Shown piece by piece: positions 11,340 through 23,640 of a stretch of 64,000 nucleotides of DNA; within the stretch, counting starts at the first letter, position 1, and each line of letters starts with the position of its first letter. The notes under the pieces are model-generated. The model saw nothing but the letters and a program-made list of their open reading frames with translations. It searched no databases and was not told the origin of the DNA. The position numbers and the translations under genes are program-made. Source of the stretch: Poa pratensis. Its lineage: Eukaryota > Streptophyta > Magnoliopsida > Poales > Poaceae. The DNA lies in the NCBI GenBank assembly GCA_947311845.1, contig CAMZMU010000063.1, positions 123,079,731-123,143,730 on the forward strand. The letters are read 5' to 3'.

Positions 11340-12240
11340 TCACATGACCAAGGAAGACAGATTATCCAACCAAAACTCACACTTGGAGAACTTGGCATAG
11401 AGGCGGTGTTCTCGAAGTCGTGTCAGAACCAAACGAAGATGTTCCTCATGCTCTTCATTGGTTTTGGAATAGATGAGGATGTCATCAATGTAAATGACGA
11501 CAAACTTGTCAAGATAATCCATGAAGATGGAGTTCATGAGCCTCATGAAAGTAGCTGGAGCATTGTGAGACCAAAGGACATGACGGTATACTCATATGAG
11601 CCATAACGAGTAACAAATGCCGTCTTTGGAATATCCTCCTTTCTGATTTTATCTGATGGTATCCTGACCTCAGATCCATCTTGGAGAATACCGTTGCACC
11701 AGCTAACTGATCCAACAGATCATTGATGCGAGGAATAGGATACTTGTTCTTGATTGTCACCGCATTCAACGGTCTATAGTCAGAGACTAGACGAGGCACG
11801 GTAGAATCCCTCTTCTTGACAAAGAGTACCGGACAACCCCAAGGTGAACTGCTAGGCTGGATGAAATCCTTCGCTAACAGCTGATCAATTTGCTCTTTCA
11901 ACAGAGCCAACTCTTCCACCGGCATACGGTAGGGCTTCTTGGAAATTGGAGCGGTACCGGGAAGTAGATCTATGACAAACTCCACACTTCGGTCAGGAGG
12001 CATGCCAGGCAATTCTTCCGGGAACACATCCGGGAAGTCACACACCACGTGTATGTCCTGGATTTCAGGAGGGGATTCGCCTTCCATAAAGCAAAGGAGG
12101 ATCTCGGTGAGGGGTATGATGGAGGACGGAGGTCTTGACAGTGCAGACCAATACTTCAACATGTCGCCGGAAGAAGTGGTCACAGTAATGGTCTTGGCAG
12201 CACAGTCGAGATTAGCCCGGTATTTGGCTAGCCAGTTCAT
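11340..12240 (-). pseudogene. Chromovirus reverse transcriptase
   Basis: It carries the gypsy RT landmarks in order: [67 protein letters not shown] (first catalytic Asp). After a frameshift near 11640-11660 comes [12 protein letters not shown] (catalytic YIDD at about 11481-11492) and [11 protein letters not shown]. It copies element RNA into cDNA in virus-like particles. The frame break between the two catalytic parts makes the product non-functional as written. Confidence 0.87.
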
Positions 12241-12494
12241 GCCCAGTATGACATCAATGCCATTTGACTCAGAGCTACCAAGAAAGGAAAGAGAGTAACC
12301 GATATAATCTGGACCTCAGGAGTAACCCCATCGGTTTGCCATTTGGAGCCAGGTGTGGAGATCTCCAAGGGGCGTCTCATTTTCTCAAACGGTATTTTGT
12401 GGTCTTTTGCAAAAGCTATGGATATGAATGAATGCGATGCTCCAGAATCAAACAAAACTGTAGCAAGATTGTTGTTGATTCGTAACTCACCCAT
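12237..12494 (-). pseudogene. Chromovirus aspartic protease
   Basis: An 85-residue open stretch contains NNLATVLFDSGASHSFIS, where DSGA is the retroviral-type aspartic protease active site, then a hydrophobic strand region. It would cut the Gag-Pol polyprotein. It overlaps the start of the RT frame by a few bases and is preceded by the zinc knuckle of gag, the expected order gag-PR-RT-RH-INT. Confidence 0.8.
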
Positions 12495-13560
12495 AAGACC
12501 CGGGGTCCTCTTCAGCTTCTTCAGCAGAGATGTGGTTCAGGCGACCACGCACAATAGGTCCAGCCTTGCCAGTTGGAGTGGCAGGGGCTCGTGCAGGAGT
12601 TATCGCGAGAGGTGCCTTCTGGGGGCACTCCCTGGAGTAGTGGCCAGCCTGGCCACAGGTGTAGCAAGTGAGTCCAGGTGGAGCAGGTAGCATAGGACGG
12701 TACCCACTCCCGCCTACCCCAAGTGTCGAAGTAGTGGGGCGCGGAGGAGGTGGCCTGTATCCCGCGGTCCTTGGCATGAATGGAGCACGCGGCACAGCGC
12801 TGTAGGGACAAACACCCTGCGCTTCTTGCTCTCAGAACCCGTGTGCGGGCCTCTTGGAAGCTCAAGTTCCTTTCTTCCTTGCTCGAGAGTAAAAGCCTGG
12901 TTGAACAGCTCCTGGTAGGTCTGGAACCTGAAGGGCAACAACTCATAGCGGAGCTGCGGCGAAAGACCCTTGCGGAACAGCTCTTGCTTGTCAGCATCAT
13001 TGGTCACGTCCCTTGGGGCGTAACGAGAGAGATGGTTGAACTCACGACCATAAGTGCGGAGGTCCATCCGTCCCTGTTGCAAGTCCAGGAACTCCCTCCT
13101 CTTCAAGTCCATGATCGGCTGGGGAATGTACTCCGCACGGAAGGCAGTGCGAAATCAGCCCAGGTGAAGACATGGTTGGCTGGAAACAAAGCCACATGGC
13201 TTTCCCACCAACAGCCAGCAGCACCAACCAAGAGATAGGTGGCAAAGTTGACTTGCTCAGCCACTGGGACATGCAGCGCGGAGAACTTGCGCTCCAAGCA
13301 CGAAGCCAATCATCAGCTTCCAGTGGCTCCTTAGCATCAGCAAAGGTGGGTGGCTGTGAGCACAGGAACTCAGTGAGAGTGTTGCACTCGTTCCTCCGTG
13401 CATTCTGCTGCACCAACTGCTCAAGCAAGCGCTCATTGCGCCCACGGTTCTCCTCAATGGCCATCAAGACCTGAGCCATCGAGGGTGGTGGCGGCAGATC
13501 ATCCTCATCATTGTGGTGGTTACCGCGGCCACCGCGGCCTCCACGACCTCCTCGAGCCAT
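12487..13560 (-). pseudogene. Chromovirus gag with zinc knuckle, frameshifted
   Basis: It starts MARGGRGGRGGRGNHHNDED and continues with PPPSMAQVLMAIEENRGRNE (coiled segment) and TFADAKEPLEADDWLRA. The capsid part is spread over other frames (MDLKRREFLDLQQGRMDL; YGREFNHLSRYAP). The end carries the CCHC zinc knuckle CYTCGQAGHYSREC (about 12660). Gag packages element RNA in particles. At least three frame changes (near 13310, 12960 and 12790) break it. The glycine/arginine-rich start is typical for this group. Confidence 0.83.
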
Positions 13561-13929
13561 TCTGGAGATTTGACAATGACACGGTTAGTATCTTTCTCCG
13601 AATGGTCGAACAATAGTATTAGCGTCTACACAAGTACACAGACTAGGGACGATAATACATTGTACCACAATTGACACGGAATCAACAAGATAGAACTTGG
13701 GTCGAAGATCAGCATCATGTGCTACTAGCGAGAGTTAAGAAATCACCGCTTAACACACTCTAGTTGGCACAATCCGGGACCTTATGTTCAAGTCCGTGGG
13801 TTAGAACCCAAAGAAAGGATCAAATGATTTGATTTGGTAGGAACGTCTGAGAGGATTTGGGATTGACAACGCATCGGGAGCAACATGACACATAACATTA
13901 AAGGTCGAACCCAACCCCGTTTCTAATCA

Positions 13930-16841
13930 CTAGTCGTCAACCCGTGCATCCGCACGGGCTATTTTCTTACTAATCATTTGTAACAAATTAATGTAATAGA
14001 ACTTTTCGTTTGAATCATGATTCCAAGTTTTTGGTTTAAATTTATATAACCAAATGTGGGTACCATACTTTGAGTAAATTCATGTATGCCATAGCTGTTT
14101 TTCAAAAAAACTTAAATATTAATTGCACATGTATACGCTCTAATTTTGTAAACAAATAATCAAATAATTAAGAAGATTGTCGACCTTAGATCTTCTTTGA
14201 TTATTGATTAATTAGTTACATTTAAAAAATTCCAGCCAGTACTATAGCCTAGCAAGAAAAAGACAAAAGAAAAAAGATAGAAAGAGAACAAAAGCTATAT
14301 ACATGACACTAACACACACAAAATCAGCTCGTTCCCGTAGCTGCTCCTTCTGGTTGTGTGACCGTGTGGCCGGCATCAGTACATCAGCTATTCGTTGGAA
14401 TATTCTTGAGTCGTAGCTGTGGCTATGCCCTGGCAGATTCTAGCATGCATTCGCCACACCTTACATAATCAGCGTGGCAAAGCATTGTGAATTTTTCAGT
14501 TTGCCGGAGATGTTTTTACACCAAGCATGCAAAGGTTTTAGTTAGTCAGAGCTAATTATTCTGGTTGTGGTATTTTGCAAACAGTCATGTAGAGAAACTG
14601 CAAGCAGTGATTCAAAATGCACATATTTTGCTCAGCAAAAATCAATACTACTTCAAAATATGTTAGATCATGGGCTCCGAAGTATGTAGGGAATCAAGGG
14701 TAAACGGCTTAACATATTGAGACTGGCATGACCTATGACAGTCTACAGTCAGTTTTACTGTTACAAACTACCTGGATATGCCTTAACAGTAAGAAGATTT
14801 TACTCCTGCTTTGTGGCACTCCTATCTATACTGCCCAACTGTTACACTTCTTAAGGCACAAAAATCAGTGGCCAAATTAGCCAATGCAACAGACTGAGAT
14901 GACATAGGTATGGTATATTGCGAGGGAAGGAATGGCAACCGTGAGGGTGTCAACATAAAATAAAATTCCGAGGGAATATGTCATTCTTACATAATATTGA
15001 GTTGGATCATTATTTTCTTTAATAAATAAATATAAAGGAACACCAAGGAATTTCAGTATCATCTAATCTCAAATGTTAATTGGGAAAGAGAAAAACAGAA
15101 AGTACAGTTTAGTCCAAGATACAAACGTCCACTTACATTGACAATTAACTAACTGAAGAACAATGCCATCACAGTCCAGCGTCATCAGGTATCTGGCTAT
15201 ATTTGATAATTAAGCTGCAAGAAAGGATTTTAAAACACTACGGCAATATCTCCTATCCATTTAGTAAACACTAATTCTTGACATATGCAAACATGGCATG
15301 GACGAAGAACACGATGGTCTATAGTTAAGAATATGTAGATTAACTTTTTACTGCCATCAATTCACCAACATAGGATGTCACTGATTTGGAAAGTGAAAAT
15401 GGAGGTCGAGCTACATGTCCTTCGGTTTTCTAAAAAACATAATTTAACCTGCATTTTTGTGTTTAAATTTTTTTAGAAACATTCCTAGGTGTAGAGTCCT
15501 GCAACTGCGCAAAACTTCTAATGAAAACTTTGTTTGTATTTTGGCCTGGCCATAAAGTCAAACGTACATCTCGACATTATCTATATGTACGATTTTTCTT
15601 TCAATTAGCCAGATTCAATTTCATTTTGGAAATCAAGCTACATGTAGCAGCCTCCAAAATGCCCTTTTGACAACGATGCAGTATCTTCCACATATTTATT
15701 TTATCAATTTGTAATATAAAGCATATGCCGCTATCGTTTCATCAATAGTTTTGGCTCGTTAATTAATTGGTGAAAAAACAATCTTTCAGTGACAAATGAT
15801 CGACACTAATATAATCGACCAAGAAGGCATACTAATATATGGTCTACATGGTAAATGTGAAGAACTCTGAAATTAAGGCGTATAAAAAAACAAAAGGCAT
15901 AATCTTTGACATTAAACTTAAAAATTACAGTGAAGGCCAAATTACAACTATTTAATCACGGTATATTCCAGTTAACTGCATTTAGAAATCGTTGATTACA
16001 CAACAATTTCATTGAATCGTTTAAAAAAAATCAATGAATCCGCAGTATTCCACTGCAATGATTTCTCCTGCTTTTGAAATATGCACACGGTGGAATGAAT
16101 TTTGCTCATTGACGCTAGCTTCATTAATTCTGAGACCTTTACCCTTTTTTTCCTTTTTGTTTCATGCAGAAGGCGTCGCGGCCGCCGGAGACTTGCAGCT
16201 GATCGTAGCTGTTTTAGCTTCCGCACCGGCGGACTACTTTCTTCTCTCGATTCCTGTAAATCAGCAAATATTGCAGTGCAATGCTACGATCAGCTATTTA
16301 AATCTGCATTGGAAAAGTTTTGTTTCGCTCACCATGTGCAGGTACTGCGCGCCCTCATATGCTGTCTACACATCACGATGGTGCGCATGCCCATGTCGGA
16401 CAATCATGAAAGCAGAATCGATCGATCAACCAAAGTCCATCCTGTTGCACTTGCGAGATCGTTGATTGTCGTTAGTAAACAGCTTCCGGCAATGACATTG
16501 AATAAGAGGACGCAGCTAGTCGAGATGTGCATGATCGATCAATCAACATGTCCATCAGACATGAGCAGGATTGTCGTTTTTTCTGGTCGGCGAGCAAAAT
16601 CAGACGCCGGCGGCGGATGCGAAAACGTGAGCGCCGCGGTTGTATATTGGTGAGGCAGAATCGATGGAGGAGCCTGTAGTGGATACGATTATGCAGACGT
16701 GCAGGTGGGATAGAACACAATGACTCTTTACTTCATCGACGGCGGTAGATAGCTAATAAGAGAGATCGGATGGCTAATATGTTTAGTTGCTGAGGATTAA
16801 CGTGGAGCCTCCGTTGGTGCCTCCAATTAGTAAATATAAGA
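13930..16841 (-). mobile_element. Non-autonomous Helitron 2
   Basis: The minus strand begins TCTTATATTTACTAATTGG after an A (plus 16842 is T). It ends with the hairpin GCCCGTGC..GCACGGGT, then TTGACGA and CTAG followed by T (plus 13929 is A). This is the same end structure as the Helitron at 1834-2861. It lies in the chromovirus leader between PBS and gag. At 2912 bp no RepHel is encoded. The GC-rich stretch 16170-16700 stands out from the AT-rich rest and could be captured host DNA, but I recognise no gene in it. Confidence 0.7.
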
Positions 16842-17029
16842 TTTTGAAGTAACAGATGAGAAGTAAAACCTTTAAGTCAAATCGAGGTAAGATTGCTCCG
16901 AGAGTAGAGGGTAACCAGATAAGGAGTAAAAAGAATCCTAAGATGGTTTTCACAACTCATTTTTAGGTTAAAATATTTTCACAAACACTAGACTCAACAT
17001 CGACCAGTAGAAGGGTTTCCTACAGGCAG

Positions 17030-17048
17030 TACTGCTCTGATACTAACT
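17030..17048 (-). other. Chromovirus primer-binding site
   Basis: Next to the LTR end (..GGGGCGCCACA, minus strand) is AGTTAGTATCAGAGCAGT. It is one or two bases off TGGTATCAGAGC, the complement of initiator-methionine tRNA used by many plant gypsy elements. Confidence 0.75.
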
Positions 17049-20000
17049 TGTGGCGCCCCGACCCGACTGTTATACAGTGATGCTGTGTGTCACCGGTTAA
17101 GCGATACAACCGGAGGTTACGGGTTTACCAATCCCCGGCCAAAACCTTTGGCAGGCGTTGCTCGGAATGGATCATCGGCAACACAACTCTCCGTTTGATG
17201 CCTTAACACAGGCACAACCCTCAAGGTATAATAGAGAGATCAAGACTTGTGGAACAACTGGCACATCACAGACTCTACGACACAAAACATTATAGTTCAA
17301 CTCTTATAATAGAGAAAGATAGCAAATGACATCCAGAGGTCACAGACCCAACATTACATCAAGCGGAAGCAAATTAGGTTGTTCTAAACAACAAGATCCA
17401 GCATATGGCCTAAGAGGCCTACAGATAAACATCACAGCGCCAGCTGTTCCGGGATGTCCCAAGCTGCCACCTGGGAACCCCAGACTACTCGTCGACGTCC
17501 ACAAAGAACCCACCTTCGAGGTCGGTGAAGTCCTCCTCTGAAACAAAACAGACGACGTTGAGTTCGACGAACTCGCAAGATTATATATAGAGCTTTAGCT
17601 CGATGAGGCTTTCAAAGTTTTATGGCTGTTTTGCATAAAGCTGATTTTATTTATGAAAAACATAACTCAAAGGCATCGACTAATCAGAATAGTTTTCAAA
17701 AGGGGTAAGAGGTGACTCTTTGCTTTTATCACCTTCTCAAAATCTACCATCATCAACCACTGTACCTGTTCATCAAAGGCACCTCCCCGAATCACCCTCG
17801 AGGAAGCTCACCTTACAATCTTGAAGTGGTACCTCTAGTACCCAGTTTTTAATCATTCCGTTAAAGTTATTCTATGATCTTATCGTCCTTTCCCAAGTTG
17901 TCCTTGACCGTGGACACGGCTTTTCGAAAAGATTTAACCCTGCAGGGGTGCACTGTGTTTACCTTCGGTACCGCCCGGCTCATTGCCTAGACGTAGCTCT
18001 CTTCCGGGGAAAGCCGACTGAGTGGGAACGGTTACAACCTTTACCTTGTTAAAGACTAACCCAGGATCATCAGTGAGGACGGAGCAGCGGATCATCAACA
18101 CCCTGCCCCATGGCCACTCATTTTCCTAACACCACCATCCTCATCCCAGTCTCGGCCACCATCTTCACGCACACGCAAATGGAAGCTCAAACTAGAGGAC
18201 CCTGGCTAGTCCCGCTCAAGTTAGTCGGTCGACGAGGGCGCCATATACCCCACCGAGAGGAAGCGCGCTCATGCTTGGTTCAAGAGGTAAAGAACTCGCA
18301 CCTAGGCGGCGAGAGTGAGACAAAACACCACCATACCAAGTGGCCTCTCATCCCCACCTTTAAGCATTTTATTACCTGTCACCACAATCTCTCCACCATC
18401 ATCTGAACACTTCAACAACCTGTTTCCAACATGAAGTATCCATCGGACGGCTAAGCATTTAACTAAGCATGGCTAAGCATCAATATTGCATAGTTAAATA
18501 TTTCAGGCCAACAATACAATCCTATGGATAATAGGAGGGGAAACAGGTAATTGGCATCGGAATCTTAATGCAACAATAGGATACTCTAATCCAAGCGAAT
18601 TGACATTTGGAACCGCATGCAATATTATAGTGGAGAAAATATTTGCGGAAAATAGGATAAGACATGCTCAGAGGGGGGATTACGCTTGCCTTGTTCAGGG
18701 TACTGGTAGTACGGATCCTCGGGGTATTGTGGAGTAACCCCGGCTGCTTGATCTATCGAAGCACAATACGGAAGAACAATCAATCACCACACATGTTTCA
18801 ACAAATGCAATGCGCAAACACATGATGGCATGACATCTTTAGTGCATTGAATTTAGTATAGAAAGATCTACCCATTTAAAAGGGGTGCGAGATAATTATT
18901 AAACAAGAGAGAAATATAGCTCTACATTGTTTTTAATGTTTTCCTGTGCTAAAGATCATGTGAACATGCATGAAAATGATACTACTGATTAATGCACATT
19001 TTTCGGAGCGTTTTGATATAAGGAACACATTTTTCGGAGGTCCCGATGAAAGTTATTATTTTTAGAATTTCTCTTTTTAATTAAGTGCTTTTAATTATTT
19101 TAAAATACTTTCAACAACAACAATAATAAATAGTCGAGTTCTAGCGTGAACGATGGAACTCGAAAGAATCATCGAGTTTTGATAACCCTAGAGTCGCGAG
19201 GGAGTAGCGGGGAACATGTGCTGCGAGGGAGAAATGAAAAGACATGGACAGGAAAAAAAAACTGTGTAGCCGGCCTGTGGCCCGGCTGGGCCGGTTTCTA
19301 GGCCGGGCCTGTGGCAGAGGGCTCCGGCCTCTCGGCCGGTTTGGGCCGGCCCAGCAGCCGGTTAGTGGCCGAGGGACACGGCACACAGCCCGGCTAAGCC
19401 GGTTCTGCGGCCGGTCACGCACGCGCACGGCGTCGAACACGGCGTACGGCGGCGACGGTGGAGCGAGAACTAGCGAGGGAGGGGGAGAGGGAAGGTGGCC
19501 AGCGAGGCCAGAGGCTCACCCTGAGCGCGTGGCGGGGTCAGGGACGGCTCGGCGGCGACGGAAATTCGGGCGGCGGAGCTGGGATGGCCGCAGGGATGTC
19601 GCGGGTGGCGCGGCTGATTTCCGGCGGCTCGGCGCGATTCCTCGGACGAGGTCGGAGCGGGGGACGCGGCGGAGAGGTTGGTCGGCTTCGATTCGCTTGA
19701 GGCAAGCTCAAATGGCGGCGACGAGCACGGCGGGGACGGCAGCCATGGCGGGCCGTGGGAAAGAGGAAAGGGGAGAGGAACGGGGAGCAGGTGGGGGAAT
19801 GGGGGCAGCGGGGACTCGTATGCGTGCTCCTCGTGCCTGTAGAGGTAGTGGGGGCCCGGCGAAGCGCTGGAGCGGCGCGGGCACGGTGGTGTGGCGCGGG
19901 TGCGATCGAGCTCTGCTCGGTCGCTACAGGAAGGGGACGAAGATTTTGCGAATAGGTCCCTGGAACTTCTGTTCCCATCACGATCAGGTCCTTTTTCCAT

Positions 20001-20467
20001 TCTTTTAAAAATCCAGCAGGTTTTAGGGATTTATTTGAAGCCTCTAGACATTTTATTAAAATCAGGCAAAATTTGGGTAGCCTCCCAACAGCATGTAAAG
20101 GCACCACAAAAATTGGCGTTGCAAAATAAAAAGTTTGGAGCAACATTTGTTCATGGAGTTTGGTTTAGGCATTTTTGGCTAAATTCAAAGTGTTGCTCTT
20201 TTGGAATTTTAAAGCAATTACAAAATATTGTTTTGAGCTCTAGGAACTTCCTTGACAAATATAAGATGTCAAGGTAATTGTTTTTGCAAGTTTGGGTGTC
20301 TCATTGTTGTGAAATTTTGTTGTAGCAAGTTTGGCATGTTACTTTGCAATGATGCCAAACCAAATGTTGTTGTGTTTAACAATTTCAAATGGATGCCATG
20401 ATGCATGTATGGAAGGAAAAAGTGAAATTTTGTCCATAATTTGCATTACCAAAAGTGGGCTGTTACA
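17049..20467 (-). repeat. Chromovirus 5' LTR, 3.4 kb
   Basis: The LTR begins TGTAACAGCCCACTTTTGG (minus, at 20467) and ends GGGTCGGGGCGCCACA (at 17049), so it has TG..CA ends. A GC-rich block at 19260-19960 gives long spurious ORFs on both strands. Acidic codon-like text GAGGACTTCACCGACC (about 17520-17540, minus) also occurs in related form in the solo LTR at 41056-45052. Confidence 0.85.
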
Positions 20468-20797
20468 CCTACCTTACCTGTAAACCTAATCGGTTGTGAA
20501 CTCCCGAGACCCAGCCTCTTATATAAAGGCTGGGAGGGCTGGCGATCTAGGGCACGCAATACTCATACCACCAAAACCCTAGCGAGATCGCATCTCGCCA
20601 GGACGCCATTGTAGCTCATTTGTATACCGCAAACATCAATAACCAGACAAGCAGGAAGTAGGGTGTTACCCTCCGGGGGCCTGAACCTGGGTAAACCTCG
20701 CTTGTCAGCCGTCGTTACTACCAGCGCTACCAAATCTCTCTCCCTATCTCAACCCTAGGTACCGAACCATGGGATTTGCCGTGGTACCCCCAGGTCA
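20468..20797 (+). repeat. Tat element 5' LTR, terminal 330 bp
   Basis: It contains a TATATAAAGG box (about 20520-20530), GGGCACGCAATACTCA downstream, and ends GTGGTACCCCCAGGTCA directly before the PBS. The upstream part of the LTR is missing because the chromovirus LTR abuts at 20467. Confidence 0.75.
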
Positions 20798-20798
20798 A

Positions 20799-20815
20799 TT
20801 GGCGCCGTCTGTGGG
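20799..20815 (+). other. Tat element primer-binding site
   Basis: TTGGCGCCGTCTGTGGG lies one base after the LTR CA end. This PBS is typical of Tat-lineage (RIRE2-like) grass gypsy elements. Confidence 0.8.
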
Positions 20816-23274
20816 AAAGACTAGCACTGGATCTACAGTTTCGCCGGCTCCATCTTCATCGACAACCGGCAACTCGCCAGCTCCATCTTCATCGACAACC
20901 GGCAACTCACCGGCTCCATCTTCATCGACAATCGGTAGCTCTCTGGCGATCAGAAGCCGATCTACTTCGGCTCCTTCGGATTCGACCCACACTCGCCGGC
21001 ATCTCGCCCAGCGTTTGTGAACCTCCACTCAGGTGCGGATCTGATCTTCGGTAGTTTCAACTTTCATGTTAGCCGGTGGGGAACACATAACTTGACAGAC
21101 CCGCGTCAACTCGCTGCGATCGCACCCGCGTCTCCGTCGACTGCGTCTTCACCAACCGCTGCGATCGCACCCGCGTCCCATCGACTGCTTCGTCACCAAC
21201 CGCATTGGCTACGCCTTCATCGACAACACCTTCAGCGATCGTGCCTTCATCAACCGCGTCTCCAACGACCGCGAATTTCACGCTTTCTTCGGATGTAGGA
21301 GTCGCGTCTTCATCGACTGGTACACCAAGCTTGGCATCGGCACCCTTCGCCTCGTCAAGAGCAGTAGAAGATGAAGTCGAGTCCGCCTACCGCGACGACG
21401 GCGACGGGCCACGCATGCTGGCCGACAGCGACGTCGACTCCGACATCCTCTACGACAACTACGGCATAGGCCACTACTTGCGCACCATCCCCTTCCAGAT
21501 CTGCATGGTGGCCGGGAACGGCAACAACGGGACATATCCCGAAGCATCCAAGACCGCAGAAGCTCGCCACAACGCACCAACATATCCCATGACGGTGACT
21601 ATGCCGAACGGGAAGACAACGCTCGTCATCACGGAGGAGATGGCGGCGAAGGCAACAAAGGTCATCCAGGAGTGCCTCATGATGCCCGAGGATTCGACCC
21701 GTGAGGAGATCGCGGCACATCAGTACCTCCTCTGGCGGGAGAACCTTCAACTGAGGAACTTTCAAGCAACACTCGACGAGCGCAGGAGGCAAGCTAGCTC
21801 GTCGAGCGCGCGAAGGGCGGCGCTATCCTACCAATCCTCGGGACATACGGACCGAGGCGCCGGAACAGAACGTTCCGCATCCCGGAAGCTGACAGAGCGG
21901 AACTAACCCGCAACTTGGGCCTCTCCTTCATGAAGCACGATGAAGAAGGGATCCCCATCCCCAAAACAGCCACAGGAGCCCTGCTTTCGGTGGCCACATA
22001 CTTGCGGGCAACTCAGCCTCCAACGATGACCCCAATGCAGGCCTGCATCGCCAACAGATAAAATCGCTCAACCTAGCAGGCGCAGCTCTGATCCCGGAAG
22101 CTGTGGTGGACGCGGGAAACCCACCACCCGAAGGAAGCAAAAGCCGCCGCGCGGCCAGCCGTGAAGAGAACCACGGAGTCACGACGATCGCGACCGCACG
22201 ACCCACGAAGACAGGGACCATGGACACCGGCACCGCGACGAAGACAGGGACCGCGGACACTGGCGCCGTGACGAAGACCGCTCCGAAAGAGGTCGGGGGC
22301 AGCCGAGCACTCGCCACCTCAGGGAAGGCGAGGACGCCCGCAACGTCATAACTCAGCGCAAAGTCAACAAAAGCCGAGACACGAGACCCTCTCGCTCCCC
22401 TAGACCCTCTCGTTCCCCTAGCAGCGACTCATACTCCGAGGGCGGGTTCGAGCCCTGTGGAGCTCCTTGCTTCACTCGACATATCCGCGAGACCAGGATG
22501 CCCAAAGGGTTCAGATTAACATCTGAAACACCCAAGTTCGATGGCCGTCAGGAGCCGTCATCCTGGCTGGAGGACTAGAAGATAGCGGTCGCATGTCAAC
22601 GTGGTACAACAACGACAGCAATGCAGTACATCCAGCTGATGATGGTGGGGACAGCTCAAGACTAGCTAAAAAGCTTACCCCAAAGGTCATACGACTCCTG
22701 GGATCACTTTCGGGAGGATTTTGTCAAGCACTTCCTCGCAACATGCGAGCGACCAGCAACATTCGAAGAGCTTCGAGCCTGCAAACAACGCTCCGACGAG
22801 CCGCTGCGGGAGTACATCCGACGATGGACCACAATGCGCAACTCCGTGGGGGTGATATCGGAAGACAGAGCAGTCGATGCTTTCACTCGCGGCGTCGCCA
22901 GGTGTGACCTCCGAGAAGCGCTCGGGCGTGCAAAGATAAACTCCATCGCCCAGCTCATGAAGCCAGCCAATGAATGGGCGGACGGAGAAGACTCGGTGCG
23001 AGACGAACACCAAGGGTCACTGCGTGGCAACAACGACAACAACAAATGGAGTCGTAGAGACAGTCGCGGCAATGATAGGAGGCGCAAGCACAAGTCCCAC
23101 CACTATGATGACTCAGACGGTGGCGAATTAGTGGCGGCTGGGTACGTTGATGCACGCGACGAGCGAGGCCGCAGCGGAAGTCGACAGGACGACCACAGAG
23201 ACAGCCGAGACTTCGGACAGCGTGGCGGCGAGCATCGCAAGCGGGAGTGGCGGAAAACCAGCGATGACTCATGA
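20816..23274 (+). pseudogene. Tat element gag, degenerate
   Basis: The N-terminal part is Ser/Thr/Pro/Ala-rich and repetitive. The longest open piece (21205-21906) contains NGKTTLVITEEMAAKATKVI and an Arg/Ser-rich end. The capsid-like part (about 22580-22960) reads EYIRRWTTMRNSVG, VDAFTRGVARCDLREALG and INSIAQLMKPANEWA, a retrotransposon-gag signature. A basic, Asp/Arg-rich tail (23000-23274) follows, and a cysteine/histidine patch (CRFHMFKG..LKDC) lies just after it at about 23310-23375. Gag would form particles around element RNA. Several frameshifts and stops (near 21906, 22060 and 22580) break the frame. Confidence 0.7.
20843..20941 (+). repeat. Three 33-bp tandem repeats in gag
   Basis: Units start at 20843, 20876 and 20909 and share CTCCATCTTCATCGACAA. 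In frame they encode repeated Ala-Pro-Ser-Ser-Ser-Thr text. Further looser repeats with GCTGCGATCGCACCCGCGT follow at 21114-21180. Confidence 0.9.
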
Positions 23275-23640
23275 GACCAACACACAACCACGGCAGAAAT
23301 AGAGGAAGAATGCAGATTTCACATGTTCAAGGGTTAGGCCGGAAAACTCCACTCAAGCCACCTGTTGAAAGACTGCAGAAAATTCACAAGGCTGGCGAGT
23401 GAATACTCAAAGCGCCTGCAAATGGCTCCGGGTACAGCCGCAAGCGGAGCTCCCCCTCCTCCACCAGTAGGGCCACCTGGGCAAATGGCGGGTGTAATTC
23501 ACAAGGTGCGAGACGAACACCAAGGGTAGAGGCGCCGGCAGCGGCATCAGATCAATATCCCGAACCTCATGGGCAGATGAACATGATACAAAAGGGGCGC
23601 CCATCCAACAGGGAACAGAAGTTGATCCCTCGCCAAGTTA

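Larger units (their letters stand above)
8322..20467 (-). mobile_element. Chromovirus (Tekay-like Ty3/gypsy), 3' LTR truncated
   Basis: A minus-strand LTR retrotransposon: 5' LTR 17049-20467, primer-binding site next to 17048, gag, protease, RT, RNase H and integrase running leftwards from 13560 to 9176, then a polypurine tract and the 3' LTR. A chromodomain-like tail on the integrase (FLKVQWSHHSEEEATWE) places it among chromoviruses. Only 818 bp of the 3' LTR remain (8322-9139, matching 19650-20467). All coding parts contain frameshifts, so this copy is not autonomous. Helitron 2 sits between PBS and gag. Its right end abuts a Tat-type LTR fragment, so it probably inserted into that LTR; no left TSD can be checked because of the truncation. 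Confidence 0.88.

Noticed and set aside
19244..20146. Arginine/glycine-rich ORF of 254 residues and its antisense shadows
   Set aside because: It is inside the chromovirus LTR; the part from 19650 also occurs in the truncated LTR at 8322-9139, with frame differences. Not a gene.
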